Notes: generated by a model from the sequence alone, not told the origin. 64,000 nucleotides of DNA from Bradyrhizobium sp. MOS002 (GCF_003020115.1 NZ_PYFX01000021.1:1-64000), one strand, 5' to 3'; shown: positions 1 through 9,389, counted from the first letter of the stretch. Made by a program: numbers and translations.

Positions 1-544
1 CATCCGGCTTCTCGACGAAGCGCGCGACGGCGTGCACCTCGCCGGAGATGACCTCGCCCGGGCTGATATAGCCGTATTCGGTCGCCGGCCGTTCCGGCTT
101 GACGCCGAACGTGACGATGCGCCCGGCGCTCGCGGCGGTGAGACCTTCACGGCAGGCCGCGACGAAGGCGGCATTGTCCTGCACCACGTGGTCGGCGGCG
201 AGCGCGAGCACGATCGCCTCACTCGAACGGTTCTGTGCGAACACCGCGCCGGCGGCGATCGCAGGGCCGGAATCGCGCCGCATCGGCTCCAGGATCACGT
301 CGGCCTCGATGCCGATCTCGGCGAGCTGCTCCAGCACCATGAAGCGGTAGGAGGCGTTGGTGATGACGATCGGGCGATCGAACAGCGAGGCCTCCGAGAC
401 GCGCAACAGCGTGTCCTGGAAGGTCGAGCGCGTGCCGAACAGCGGCAGGAACTGCTTGGGGCGCACCTCGCGCGAAGCCGGCCACAGCCGCGTTCCGGCA
501 CCGCCGCACATGATCAGGGGGATAATGCGTTTGTCCATCGTCAT
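1..544 (-). CDS. manC: Mannose-1-phosphate guanylyltransferase, C-terminus outside window
   Basis: It makes GDP-mannose from mannose-1-phosphate and GTP in the cytoplasm, feeding mannose or fucose-type units to surface glycans. The N-terminal nucleotidyltransferase signature is complete: CGGAGTRLWPASRE followed by PKQFLPL at residues 10-32. About 181 residues are visible and the frame runs off the left edge, so any C-terminal isomerase half cannot be seen. I chose the ATG at 544 because AAGG lies 6 bases upstream; a second in-frame ATG at 538 is possible. The gene follows the epimerase pseudogene on the same strand with almost no gap. The family is certain; substrate preference (mannose versus a related sugar) is inferred from the family. 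Confidence 0.88.
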   Translation of the reverse strand, partial: MTMDKRIIPLIMCGGAGTRLWPASREVRPKQFLPLFGTRSTFQDTLLRVSEASLFDRPIVITNASYRFMVLEQLAEIGIEADVILEPMRRDSGPAIAAGAVFAQNRSSEAIVLALAADHVVQDNAAFVAACREGLTAASAGRIVTFGVKPERPATEYGYISPGEVISGEVHAVARFVEKPD

Positions 545-545
545 T

Positions 546-980
546 TCAAACCTTGAAGTCGTTCCGATACCAGGTGACAAAATTACGAGCTCCGTGCGCG
601 ATCGGCGTTAACGGTGCCAAGCCGGCGGCGCGCATCAGATCCTCGACATCCGCGAACGTTTCCAAAAGGTCTCTCGGCAGCAATTCTTTGATCGCCATCC
701 GACCCAGCTCCGGCTCCAGAACTCCGACGACGTGCATCAGCTCTTCCGGGTGGTGGTTGCCGACATTGTAGACCTTAGACGGCGCATTTGCGGCAGCCGG
801 ATGGTCTGCGGGCAGGCAATCGTTCAGCTTGGACACGACACGGGACACGTCGTCAACATAGATGAAGTCGCGACACATTTTGCCACGATTAAAGAGCCGG
901 ATCGGCCTGTCGGCCATGATGGGACTTGCGAAGTCGATGAAATCGGCGGCACCCGTCACCAATTTCGCCTGATCCCTCAT
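546..980 (-). pseudogene. NAD-dependent UDP-sugar epimerase with large in-frame internal deletion
   Basis: The reading frame encodes 144 residues; intact epimerases of this type (UDP-glucuronate 4-epimerase-like) have about 330. The first 15 residues are the usual N-terminus with a damaged Rossmann loop (LVTGAADFI where TGAAGFIG is expected). The next residues jump straight to the C-terminal third: RPIRLFNRGKM, RDFIYVDDVSR, KVYNVGNHHPEE and FVTWYRNDF at the end. The catalytic S and YxxxK region is absent. A second, short loss is visible at LLPRDLLETF, where relatives have LLPMQPGDVLETF. The frame stays open, so a protein could be made, but it cannot be an active epimerase. It abuts manC and was probably once part of its operon. 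Confidence 0.8.
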
Positions 981-1185
981 CCTGTTCCCAAGGATCGCTT
1001 CGCTCGATCTGTCGTCCGCGGCGCCTCTTTAGCCTCCGCATCCACGGGGCCGCAATAGCTCCGCCGCCCCGCATGCGGGCTCCTGATCACCGCTATTGCA
1101 AGATCGGCGCCAAAACCATACCAAAGCTGCCGAATTCGGCGCTTCGCGTCGCGTTGCTTCAAAAACCCTTGTTCATGCGGACGAA

Positions 1186-2145
1186 ATGCGCGGAATCCTG
1201 CTGTCGACGGCCAAGATCCTGATTTCCGGAGCGCTGCTGTATCTGGCGCTGCGCAAGGTCGATCTGTCCGAACTGTTTTCGCGCTTCACCGTGACCAGCC
1301 TGTTCTGGATCGGCTTGGCGATCGCCGTCACGTTCCTGCAAATCTTCGTCGGGGTGTTGCGCTGGCGCGAGGTCAGCGGCGCATGCGGCGCGCCGCTCGA
1401 GCTCGGCCGTGCAATGCGCTACAACGTGATCGGCGCCTTCTTCAACCAGACCCTGCCATCCGCTATCGGCGGCGATGCGGTCCGGCTGTGGCTGGTGGCG
1501 CGTGCCGGCGCCGGATGGCGCGCGGCGACCTACTCGATCTTCGTCGATCGCGCAATCGGACTGATCGCACTTGCGATTCTCATCGTCGCGAGCCTGCCCT
1601 GGAGCTACAATCTCATCACCGACCCGCACGGGCGCTCGGCGCTGGTGCTGGTCGATCTTGCGGCGCTCGCGGGCGGCCTCGGCTTCCTGGTTTTCGGCGC
1701 GCTGAGATGGTCGTGGCTGAAGACCTGGTGGGCCACGCATCACCTCCACGCCTGTGCGGTGATCGCCCTCCGCGTGATCTTCAACGGGACGCGCGGACTG
1801 ATCATCGCCATCCTGTCGTTCGTCGTTCACGTGCTTGCCGTCGTCATAGCCTGGTGCGTGGTGCAGTCGATTGCTGCACCGGTTAGCTTTGGCCAGATTT
1901 TCCTACTTCTCCCGCCGGTCATGCTGATCACCTTAATGCCCATCTCAATCGCCGGTTGGGGCGTGCGCGAGGCCACCATGGGGCTGGCTTTCGGCTTTGC
2001 CGGGCTCGCAGCGAACGAAGGCGTCAACGTCTCGCTTCTGTTCGGCGCCGTCTCGTTCATCGTGGGCGCGTTCGGCGGCCTCGTTTGGATTCTCAGCGCC
2101 GAGAAAGCCGCGCAGGGGTCCGCGCCGCTCGGGGTGCCGGAGTGA
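1186..2145 (+). CDS. AglD/MprF-type lysylphosphatidylglycerol synthase-like TM protein
   Basis: A polytopic inner-membrane protein of 319 residues with roughly eight hydrophobic segments and the family features NQTLPSAIGGDAVRLW (about residues 86-101) and ISIAGWGVRE near residue 265. These match the membrane domain shared by MprF flippases and the AglD family (UPF0104). There is no C-terminal aminoacyltransferase domain. Members near glycan genes are thought to assist lipid-linked sugar transfer, but the function of this one is unknown. I chose the ATG at 1186 because the hydrophobic N-terminus starts there; the open frame extends back to 1096 with a non-conserved-looking stretch. It overlaps the next gene by 4 bases (GTGA), so the two are probably co-translated. 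Confidence 0.8.
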   Translation: MRGILLSTAKILISGALLYLALRKVDLSELFSRFTVTSLFWIGLAIAVTFLQIFVGVLRWREVSGACGAPLELGRAMRYNVIGAFFNQTLPSAIGGDAVRLWLVARAGAGWRAATYSIFVDRAIGLIALAILIVASLPWSYNLITDPHGRSALVLVDLAALAGGLGFLVFGALRWSWLKTWWATHHLHACAVIALRVIFNGTRGLIIAILSFVVHVLAVVIAWCVVQSIAAPVSFGQIFLLLPPVMLITLMPISIAGWGVREATMGLAFGFAGLAANEGVNVSLLFGAVSFIVGAFGGLVWILSAEKAAQGSAPLGVPE

Positions 2146-3161
2146 GTCCTGCCAGCGACGCTCTCGGCGCCCTGCCGATACTGATTGCCGTTGGGGGGGC
2201 TGCGCTGACGTCGGCGCTCGTCACCTGGACCAGCCGCCCCCTGCTCCAGCGCTATGCGCTGGCGCGGCCGAACGCGCGATCCTCACATCGCATTCTGACC
2301 CCGCAGGGCGCGGGCATTGCCGTGATCGCCGCCACGCTCGTCGTGGCTTCGGTCTGGGCGGTCTGGGCGGGCATCGAAATCCCGCCGGCGCTCATCGGTG
2401 CGACGGTCCTGATCGCGCTGGTCGGATTCGCCGACGACGTCGTCACGCTGCCGGTCCTCGTGCGGCTCGTGCTGCAAGCCGCCGCCGTCGCAGCGGTCGT
2501 GTTCACCGCGCCGGAGACCGCGCGAGTCGTGCCGGCGCTACCGTTTCCGCTGGAGCGCGGCCTCCTCCTGCTCGGTGGGGTCTGGTTCGTGAACCTTGTC
2601 AACTTCATGGACGGGCTCGACCTGATGACGGCCGCCGAAGTCGTTCCGGTCACCGCGGCGCTGCTGCTGTTGGGAATTAATGGCGACTTGTCGTGGCCCG
2701 CGGCACTGATCGCCACCGCCCTTTGCGGCGCCATGCTCGGCTTTGTGCCGTTCAACCGACCGGTCGCAAAGGTGTTCCTGGGCGATGTCGGCAGCCTGCC
2801 GATCGGCCTCCTGCTCGGCTGGTGCCTGCTGGAGCTCGCCTGGCGCGGGCACCCGGCCGCGGCCCTGTTGCTACCGGCTTACTATCTTGCGGATTCCACG
2901 CTAACCTTGCTCCGCCGCATTGTGCGGCGCGAACAATTCTGGTCGGCACATCGCACCCATTTCTACCAGCGCGCCACCGACAATGGGTTCACAGTCCGGC
3001 GGGTGATTGGCGAGGTGTTCGCTCTCAATCTCGTGCTTTCGCTGCTTGCTGTCGTCGCCGTTCGTGCCGGTGTGACGACGATCACGATGCTCGCGCTGCT
3101 GGCAGGCGCGATCGCAGTCGGATTCGTGCTGCGACGGTTCTCGCTTCCTCAGGTGTCCTGA
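2142..3161 (+). CDS. WecA/MraY-family polyprenyl-phosphate sugar-1-phosphate transferase
   Basis: A membrane glycosyl-phosphate transferase of the PNPT family (339 residues, about ten hydrophobic segments). It would start a glycan by moving a sugar-1-phosphate from a UDP-sugar to undecaprenyl phosphate on the cytoplasmic face. Visible signatures are SSHRILTPQGAGIAV (about 45-59), the acidic pair in GFADDVVTLP (about 94), VNFMDGLDLM (about 152), KVFLGDVGSLPIG (about 208) and the late basic loop SAHRTHFYQR. The start is GTG at 2142, overlapping the stop of the upstream gene. UDP-GlcNAc is the commonest donor in WecA relatives, but the donor here cannot be read from sequence. It may initiate O-antigen synthesis, since an O-antigen ligase-like gene is nearby. 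Confidence 0.87.
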   Translation: MSPASDALGALPILIAVGGAALTSALVTWTSRPLLQRYALARPNARSSHRILTPQGAGIAVIAATLVVASVWAVWAGIEIPPALIGATVLIALVGFADDVVTLPVLVRLVLQAAAVAAVVFTAPETARVVPALPFPLERGLLLLGGVWFVNLVNFMDGLDLMTAAEVVPVTAALLLLGINGDLSWPAALIATALCGAMLGFVPFNRPVAKVFLGDVGSLPIGLLLGWCLLELAWRGHPAAALLLPAYYLADSTLTLLRRIVRREQFWSAHRTHFYQRATDNGFTVRRVIGEVFALNLVLSLLAVVAVRAGVTTITMLALLAGAIAVGFVLRRFSLPQVS

Positions 3162-3627
3162 ACCGACGGTGCAAGCCGCAAGCCCTCGTTGACGCTGCCC
3201 TGCGGCTGCCCCCTTGGTCCCGATAGCCTTGACGTTGAACTCGAACGAGCCGATCAAGCTTTCGTGCCTTTCCTGCGGCCCATCACAATGAGCAGCGCTA
3301 AGCGGCTCCGGCTGCATGCCGAACAACCCAAGAGTTTGACCTGAGCCCCAAGGTTCATCCAGCGATGGGCGCCGACTGCCTCGAAGTTTTCGAGTACGGT
3401 CAGCTGGATTTCAGAACATAGATTTGACCACGACCTCGACGACCTTCCCTTCCGGGCTGCGCACGCACGGAGAGTCGCCCTCGCAGAACCTCCGCGATGC
3501 AGTGCGATGGGGGACGCCACACGAAGGGTCGGGAGCTGAGTGGCGCGAGTGACCTCCGCCGCGGTGGTGCTCGGATCGGGCGGCTAACTCTGATTCGCGA
3601 CGACGATGCCGCCTCCAGACTACGTGG
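3162..3627. other. Intergenic stretch, no supportable gene
   Basis: This gap separates two convergent genes. Short open frames exist on both strands, but none has a recognisable domain, good start signal or codon pattern like the neighbours. No clear hairpin followed by a T-run was found. It may contain decayed coding sequence, but I cannot name a parent gene. Confidence 0.4.
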
Positions 3628-5541
3628 TCAGGCTGCGGTGGACCCAAATTCGGGGACGGCATCCTTCAAGATCTTCCTGATTGTGGCGCGGTCGTTGCGC
3701 GCGATCGCCTGGTCGAGCGCCGCAATCCATTTACGAAGGGTTTCCATCGGCAGCTCGTTCGGTTGCGCTACCATGATACCGGAAATCCCAACTTCGCGGG
3801 TCGGCTCTTCTGAGGCGAACAGGACCTCGTGCAGCCGCTCGCCCGGTCGCATGCCCGTGAACACGATCTCGATGTCGTGGCCGGGCTGTAGGCCGGAGAG
3901 ACGGATCATACGCTCGGCAAGATCAACGATCTTGACCGGCTGGCCCATGTTGAGGACGTACACCGAGACATCCGACCGCGCCGTCCCGATAGCGTGCGCC
4001 GCCGCTGCAATGACGAGATCGCATGCCTCGCGGATAGTCATGAAGTAGCGGACCATGTCAGGATGCGTCACCGTTACGGGTCCGCCCGCCTCGATCTGGG
4101 CCTTGAACTTCGGCACCACCGAGCCGTTCGACGCCAGCACATTGCCGAACCGGACAGAAATCAGCCGCATCGGTGGCTTAGCTTCGCCGCTCGCTGCCGC
4201 AAGGTCGTGATCGAGCGCCTGGCAATACATCTCCGCGAAGCGCTTGGTGAGGCCGAGCATCGACACCGGCTCGATCGCCTTGTCCGTCGAGATCATCACC
4301 ATGGCTTCGGCCCCGGCAGCATGGGCGGCGTCGGCGACGTTAATCGAGCCAAAGATGTTCGTTTTGACCCCCTCGCTCCAGTCGCGCTCGAGGATCGGCA
4401 CGTGCTTGAGCGCTGCGCTATGAAACACGATGTCCGGCCTGAACTCGGCCATCAGGCGCATGATGCGCTCCCGGTCGCGGATGTCGGCGATCCTGCCTTC
4501 GATCGCAGCGGCGGTGCCGTGCGCGGTCAGTGCTTCGGTGATGGCGTAGAGCGCCGGCTCGGAGTTTTCCAGAATGAGCAGACGCGCCGCGCCGAAGATG
4601 ACCGCGCGTTCGCAGATTTCGGAACCGATCGAGCCACCGCCGCCCGTGACAATCACCGCCTTGCCCTTGATCAACGCTTCCAGCCGCGCATAGTCGATCT
4701 TCTCGCTCGGCCGCAGCAGGAGGTCCTCGACAGCGATTGCGGTGAGCCGCGGCGTCTCTCCGGACTCCAGCGAGGGCATGCGGCTGACGATCACACCTAA
4801 CTTGCGCGCCCGCATCAGGATCGATTCCGGATGGGCCTCCGGCTCGAATGCCGACGGGGTCATTACAAGGCGGACGATCGCCTTTTTGCGCTTGGCGAAA
4901 TCGGCGACGACGTCCTCGACGTCATCGATGCCGCCCAGAACCGGCACGTTGCGGATGAGCTGGCCGAGATCGGCGCGCGAGGACGACAATATGCCGACTG
5001 GCCAGATCCGCTTGATGGCCCCGCTTTCGATCCCGCGCAACAGCACCTCAGCATCCGCGGCACGGCCGATCAGCAGCGTCGGCGCGGCGTCCTCGGTGCG
5101 TGCTTGACGTCGCACACGCGTGTAGCGGAAGTGGCGATAGGCCATGCGCGAGGCGCTGAGAAAACTGATTTCAAGGAACCAGTAGAGGACGATCGTCACC
5201 TTGCCGAGAAAGAAGGCGCCGCGGACGTTGGGGGCGACGAAGATGTAGTCGAGCACCAGCAGGGCGACCGTTAACACACTGGCGACGCGGATGATGTTGA
5301 GCGCATCCGGAAGCGAGATGAAGCGCCACTTCGTCGTGGTCAGGTTAAACACGAAGAACACGACCACGCTGAAGGCGAGGAAGTAAGGGAGGATCTGGAA
5401 CAACAGCAGCAGACGGTCGTAGAAGCCTTCGCCTCCTTCGAAGCGCAGATAGAAGGCGACGAACAGCGCCGCCGTGGTCGCTAGCAGGTCGTGGAGCGCG
5501 ATCAGAAAATTGCGCAAGGTGAGATGCGAAAGACGCGTCAT
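3628..5541 (-). CDS. CapD/FlaA1-type nucleotide-sugar 4,6-dehydratase, membrane-anchored
   Basis: A 637-residue protein. An N-terminal membrane part with about four hydrophobic helices (residues 10-130) is followed by a CoA-binding-like domain (about 145-270) and a C-terminal short-chain dehydrogenase domain (about 290-600). The nucleotide-binding loop TGGGGSIGSE sits near residue 298, and the active-site region contains MISTDKAIEP and SMLGLTKR. The family (WbpM, PglF, CapD) removes water from UDP-GlcNAc-type sugars to make 4-keto-6-deoxy sugars for O-antigen or capsule. The position four residues before the catalytic Lys is Leu, where relatives have Tyr or Met. The ATG at 5541 was chosen because the hydrophobic N-terminus starts directly after it; the frame stays open upstream to 5649 but overlaps the neighbouring gene. 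Confidence 0.88.
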   Translation of the reverse strand: MTRLSHLTLRNFLIALHDLLATTAALFVAFYLRFEGGEGFYDRLLLLFQILPYFLAFSVVVFFVFNLTTTKWRFISLPDALNIIRVASVLTVALLVLDYIFVAPNVRGAFFLGKVTIVLYWFLEISFLSASRMAYRHFRYTRVRRQARTEDAAPTLLIGRAADAEVLLRGIESGAIKRIWPVGILSSSRADLGQLIRNVPVLGGIDDVEDVVADFAKRKKAIVRLVMTPSAFEPEAHPESILMRARKLGVIVSRMPSLESGETPRLTAIAVEDLLLRPSEKIDYARLEALIKGKAVIVTGGGGSIGSEICERAVIFGAARLLILENSEPALYAITEALTAHGTAAAIEGRIADIRDRERIMRLMAEFRPDIVFHSAALKHVPILERDWSEGVKTNIFGSINVADAAHAAGAEAMVMISTDKAIEPVSMLGLTKRFAEMYCQALDHDLAAASGEAKPPMRLISVRFGNVLASNGSVVPKFKAQIEAGGPVTVTHPDMVRYFMTIREACDLVIAAAAHAIGTARSDVSVYVLNMGQPVKIVDLAERMIRLSGLQPGHDIEIVFTGMRPGERLHEVLFASEEPTREVGISGIMVAQPNELPMETLRKWIAALDQAIARNDRATIRKILKDAVPEFGSTAA

Positions 5542-5626
5542 TCTCTGACCGATGAATATCCCGTTAGGTGCAACTTGACCGCGCTGATAGCTGATCTTGA
5601 CAAGACTTGCCAGCCGCCGGGGCCGT

Positions 5627-6916
5627 TCAGGAACCGGCTTCCCCCACATTCGCGGCCGCCTGTTGGGCGCGGATCACCATGCCGCCGGCAACCCCGACGC
5701 CGATGACGTACATCCAGCCCTCGTGGAAATCGAACAGGTGTGAGTTGAACAGCGAGGTGAAGATGTTCTGCACGACGACAAGAAGGCCGACCCAATTGGC
5801 AAGCCCGTCGCCACGAAACAGGAGAAGATGGCGGATCCAGATCGCGTACAGGAGGACGATGCCAATGCCCCCCCATTGTACTGCGACATTCAATGTCTGG
5901 TTGTGTGGATTGCCGATCACCTCCGCCGAGGCCAGGTGCTGTCCGCCGGGTGTCGCGACCCGCTCGAACAGTCCGCGCGTAGAGCCCGTACCGTGCCCCA
6001 CGATCGGCGCCTCGACGAAGAAGCGGAGAGATTTTCGCCAAAACTCGAGCCGCAAGCCCGCTGAGGTCGGCTCGCCCTTTTCTACATAGCGCGTGTACTC
6101 ATCGGCAAACCTGTCGGCGGTCTTTCGCAATTGCGGCGAGGCCTGCCAGGCGAGAAAGGCGCCGGCGAGCAGGACAACGGGAATGATGGCGATGCTGCGT
6201 CCCTTCAGGTGAAGGAGCGCGAACACTCCCAAAAGGATCGGAACGGTCACGAGCGCGGTGCGCGACACAACCACGAAAGCCATGTTGACGAAGAAGCTCA
6301 ACGCAATCGCCACCAGCAGACCGGCGAACCAGTAGCGCTGCTCCCGCAGCAGTTTCACGATTGGGTAGGCGAGCGTCACCGCGCAGAGTGTGAATTCCTG
6401 GCTCTGGTCGATGTAGTTCTTGACGAAGATGCCGCGCTCGAGGGGATCATAGGGCTTCAGCGACAGGCTAGGATAGAAGGCCACCAGCCACGACATCACC
6501 GATAGCAGCGCGCAAGACGTCAGGAACGCGATGAACATCCAGTTGCCGCGCGGCGAGCGCTCGAAATGGTACAGCAACACGGGAATTACGAGCAGCTTGA
6601 TGGTCGGATTAACCGCATAGATGCGCGCGCCCCAGGCCGCATCCGACCACAGCGTTCCCGCTAGCGCGAGCAGGACCAGCGCGATCGGCGCCGCGCAGAT
6701 CGGACGTTTCAGCGATTGCAGGAAAGCACGGACGTCGAGAAACGGCACCATGCAGAGGAGCATCAAGGCGTTGAAGATCCCCGCAAGCGAGGTCGACCAG
6801 GGCAGCGAGGCCACGGTGAGGATCGCGAATAGGTCGACCGTCTCGCCCCAGGCCGCCGGGCTGCGCAGGCGCCGCGACAGCATCTGGCCAGGCGTCTCCC
6901 GGGCCAGCGTAGTCAC
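5627..6916 (-). CDS. O-antigen ligase-like membrane protein (Wzy_C family)
   Basis: A 429-residue inner-membrane protein with about ten to eleven hydrophobic segments and one long periplasmic loop (about 260-340) containing RLEFWRKSLRFF, VGHGTGSTRG and NPHNQTLNVAVQWG. The NPHN motif and the loop layout fit the WaaL/Wzy_C family, which joins O-antigen to lipid A-core or polymerises repeat units in the periplasm. Ligase and polymerase cannot be told apart from sequence alone. Position next to core genes (hldE, hldD, waaF) favours a ligase. The start is GTG at 6916, overlapping the stop of hldE by 4 bases (GTGA), so expression is probably coupled to hldE. No other polymerase-like gene is complete in this block. 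Confidence 0.85.
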   Translation of the reverse strand: MTTLARETPGQMLSRRLRSPAAWGETVDLFAILTVASLPWSTSLAGIFNALMLLCMVPFLDVRAFLQSLKRPICAAPIALVLLALAGTLWSDAAWGARIYAVNPTIKLLVIPVLLYHFERSPRGNWMFIAFLTSCALLSVMSWLVAFYPSLSLKPYDPLERGIFVKNYIDQSQEFTLCAVTLAYPIVKLLREQRYWFAGLLVAIALSFFVNMAFVVVSRTALVTVPILLGVFALLHLKGRSIAIIPVVLLAGAFLAWQASPQLRKTADRFADEYTRYVEKGEPTSAGLRLEFWRKSLRFFVEAPIVGHGTGSTRGLFERVATPGGQHLASAEVIGNPHNQTLNVAVQWGGIGIVLLYAIWIRHLLLFRGDGLANWVGLLVVVQNIFTSLFNSHLFDFHEGWMYVIGVGVAGGMVIRAQQAAANVGEAGS

Positions 6917-8397
6917 TTGCCGCCTCCCCGCGCGCGATGGACCAGCGCCGTCGTGCTGAAACCCTGCAGGATATCGACCAGCACGACCGTCCCGCCCGCA
7001 GCCTCGACGACCTCGTGGCCGACGACCTGCTCGCGCGTGTAATCGCCCCCTTTGATCAGCGCGCTCGGCGTGATGCGGGTGATCAGGTCGATCGGCGTGT
7101 CCTCATCGAAAATTACGACGAGATCGACGGCTTCGAGCGCCGCCAGCACTTCCGCACGCGCTCGCTCGTCCTGAACGGGGCGGTCGGCGCCCTTCAGCCG
7201 CCCTACCGAGGCGTCGCTGTTCAGGCCCACGATTAGGCGGTCGCAGGCGGAGCGCGCCGCTGTCAGCACCTTGACGTGGCCGGGATGCAGGATGTCGAAG
7301 CAGCCATTGGTGAAGCCGACGCGCTGGCCTTGCTTCTTCCATTCCGCGAGCTGCACGTCGAGCGCGCCGGGCTCGAGCACGATCTTCTCCTCGGCCGCGA
7401 GATAGGCATGCGGCATTATCTTTCGCTTCAGCTCGGCCGCACTCACGCTGGCGGTGCCCTGCTTGCCGACCGCGACGGCGGCCGCGGCACTGGCCATGCG
7501 CAGCGCCGTGTCCCAGTCCGCGCCTGTGGCAAGCGACACCGCGAGTGCCGCGGCAACGGTGTCGCCGGCGCCGGAGACGTCGCGCACCTTGACCGGAAAC
7601 GCCGGAACGTGAACGGCCTCGCCGTTGCGCGGCACCAGCGTCATGCCGTGCTCGCCTTGGGTGACCAGGATCGCTTCGCAATCCGCGAGCCGCATCACGT
7701 CCTCGCTGGCATCGACGATGCTCTGCGGCGTGTCGGCGCGGCTTCGGGTCGCTTCTGAAAATTCCTTGCGATTGGGCGTGAGCAGCGTGGCACCGCGATA
7801 GATCGCCCAGTTCAGGCTTTTGGGATCGACGATCACGGGCTTGCCGAGTTTTCGCGCGGCGTCGATGGTGTGGCGGATGACGCGGGCGGTCAGCACGCCC
7901 TTGGCGTAGTCGGACAGCAGCACGATGTCGGCGCGCGCGATCTGCGGCAGGATCGCTTCGATCAGCTTGGTCTCGATCGTATCGGAAGCAGGCTGTGCCT
8001 GCTCCCAATCCGCACGCAGCATGTGCGTGGCAAAATGCTCGGAGACGAAACGGACTTTTCGCGTGGTCGGACGCGAGGGATCGCACACCAGCACGCTTTC
8101 GATTGCGCCCTGCTCCGCAAGCGACGAGGCGAGCTGCCTGCCCGCCTCGTCCTCGCCGACGAGGCCGACGAAGATGCAGCGCGCGCCGAGCGCGGCCACG
8201 TTGCGCGCGACATTGCCGGCGCCGCCGATATGGATCTCGCTGCGCTGCGCCGCGATGACAGGCGCCGGCGCTTCCGGCGATATCCGCGACACCTCGCCAT
8301 AGACGAACTCGTCCAGCATGATGTCGCCGATGCACAGCACCGTGCGGCCCGAGATGGCTTGCGCGAGGGCATCGAAATCCAGAATGGGCGTCGGCAT
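6913..8397 (-). CDS. hldE: Bifunctional heptose-7-phosphate kinase / heptose-1-phosphate adenylyltransferase
   Basis: It catalyses two non-adjacent steps to ADP-heptose for the lipopolysaccharide inner core. The N-terminal kinase half (about 1-320) is of the PfkB/ribokinase type, with GGAGNVARNVAALG near residue 60 and the phosphotransfer motif DVSGAGDTVAAAL near 255. The C-terminal half (about 345-490) is a cytidylyltransferase-like domain with TNGCFDILHPGHV and the closing IKGGDYT. About 494 residues is slightly longer than the E. coli enzyme, and both halves look intact. ATG at 8397 has GAGG 9 bases upstream; a TTG at 8412 overlapping the hldD stop is the alternative. The order hldD-hldE-ligase on one strand forms an operon. 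gmhB, which acts between its two activities, lies 2 kb away on the other strand; gmhA is not in the window. Confidence 0.95.
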   Translation of the reverse strand: MPTPILDFDALAQAISGRTVLCIGDIMLDEFVYGEVSRISPEAPAPVIAAQRSEIHIGGAGNVARNVAALGARCIFVGLVGEDEAGRQLASSLAEQGAIESVLVCDPSRPTTRKVRFVSEHFATHMLRADWEQAQPASDTIETKLIEAILPQIARADIVLLSDYAKGVLTARVIRHTIDAARKLGKPVIVDPKSLNWAIYRGATLLTPNRKEFSEATRSRADTPQSIVDASEDVMRLADCEAILVTQGEHGMTLVPRNGEAVHVPAFPVKVRDVSGAGDTVAAALAVSLATGADWDTALRMASAAAAVAVGKQGTASVSAAELKRKIMPHAYLAAEEKIVLEPGALDVQLAEWKKQGQRVGFTNGCFDILHPGHVKVLTAARSACDRLIVGLNSDASVGRLKGADRPVQDERARAEVLAALEAVDLVVIFDEDTPIDLITRITPSALIKGGDYTREQVVGHEVVEAAGGTVVLVDILQGFSTTALVHRARGGGK

Positions 8398-8408
8398 GGT
8401 GATGGGCC

Positions 8409-9389
8409 TCAACGGAAGCGGTCGGGCCGGTCGAGATAATCCCCGACATAGGCCTTCACCGCGTCCTCAAGCGTCGTGAAACCGCCATTGTAGCCTGCGC
8501 GGTGGAGGCGATCGACCTCGCTCTGGGTGAAGTACTGGTAGCTGGCGCGGATCTGCTCGGGCATGTCGATGTACTCGATGTTGGGGCTGGCGCCGAGCGC
8601 AGCATAGGCCGCCAGCATCAGATCCCTGAAGCTGCGCGCCTCACCGGTACCCACATTGAAGATGCCCGACACCGACGGCGTCGCCAGCAGCCACATGATG
8701 ACGCGCACGACGTCCTCGACATAGATGAAATCGCGGCGCTGATCGCCATCGGCAATGCCCTCGCGATGCGACTTGAACAATTGCACGACGCGGCCCGCTT
8801 TGACGTCGTCGAAGCGGCGCGCCAACACGCTCATCATCGAGCCCTTGTGGTATTCGTTCGGGCCGAACACGTTGAAGAATTTCAGCCCGGCCCATTGCGG
8901 CGGCAGCTTCTCGCCGTTCGCTGCGCGCTCGGCGATGGCAAGATCGAACAGGTGCTTGCTCCAGCCGTACAGATTCATCGGCCGCAGTTTCTTCAACGCA
9001 GCTACCGAGGCATCGTCGTCAAATCCTGCCTCGCCGTCGCCATAGGTCGCCGCCGAGGAGGCGTAGATCAACGGCGCCGCGTTCGCCGTGCACCAGTCCA
9101 GGAGACGCATCGACAGGCGGAAATTGGTCTCGAACACCAGGTCGCCGTCGGTCGCCGTGGTCGCCGAAATCGCCCCGAGATGGATCACGGCATCGAGCTT
9201 GCGGCCCTTCAGCCAGTCCGGCAGCTCAGCCGGCGGGACGATATCCACAAGCCGCCGCTTGGCGAGGTTGCGCCATTTGCCCTCGTTGCCAAGGAAATCG
9301 CAGACCACGACGTCGCTGCGACCGCCCTCGTTCAGCGCGGCGAGGACATTCGATCCGATAAAACCGGCCCCGCCGGTCACCAGCAACAT
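8409..9389 (-). CDS. hldD: ADP-L-glycero-D-manno-heptose 6-epimerase
   Basis: The last enzyme of ADP-heptose synthesis, inverting C-6 of the heptose using bound NADP. At 326 residues the length is normal. The nucleotide loop TGGAGFIGSNVL is at the N-terminus, YASSAATYGDG provides the active-site Ser/Thr, and LYGWSKHLFD provides Tyr and Lys. The family-specific KFFNVFGPNEYHKG follows near residue 170. It is the first gene of the hldD-hldE-ligase run and is divergent from waaF; the 173-base gap between them must hold both promoters, though I see no convincing consensus boxes. Confidence 0.95.
   Translation of the reverse strand: MLLVTGGAGFIGSNVLAALNEGGRSDVVVCDFLGNEGKWRNLAKRRLVDIVPPAELPDWLKGRKLDAVIHLGAISATTATDGDLVFETNFRLSMRLLDWCTANAAPLIYASSAATYGDGEAGFDDDASVAALKKLRPMNLYGWSKHLFDLAIAERAANGEKLPPQWAGLKFFNVFGPNEYHKGSMMSVLARRFDDVKAGRVVQLFKSHREGIADGDQRRDFIYVEDVVRVIMWLLATPSVSGIFNVGTGEARSFRDLMLAAYAALGASPNIEYIDMPEQIRASYQYFTQSEVDRLHRAGYNGGFTTLEDAVKAYVGDYLDRPDRFR

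Noticed and set aside
3254..3520. 88-codon frame in the gap after the WecA-like gene
   Set aside because: No domain and poor start; overlaps other equally unconvincing frames.
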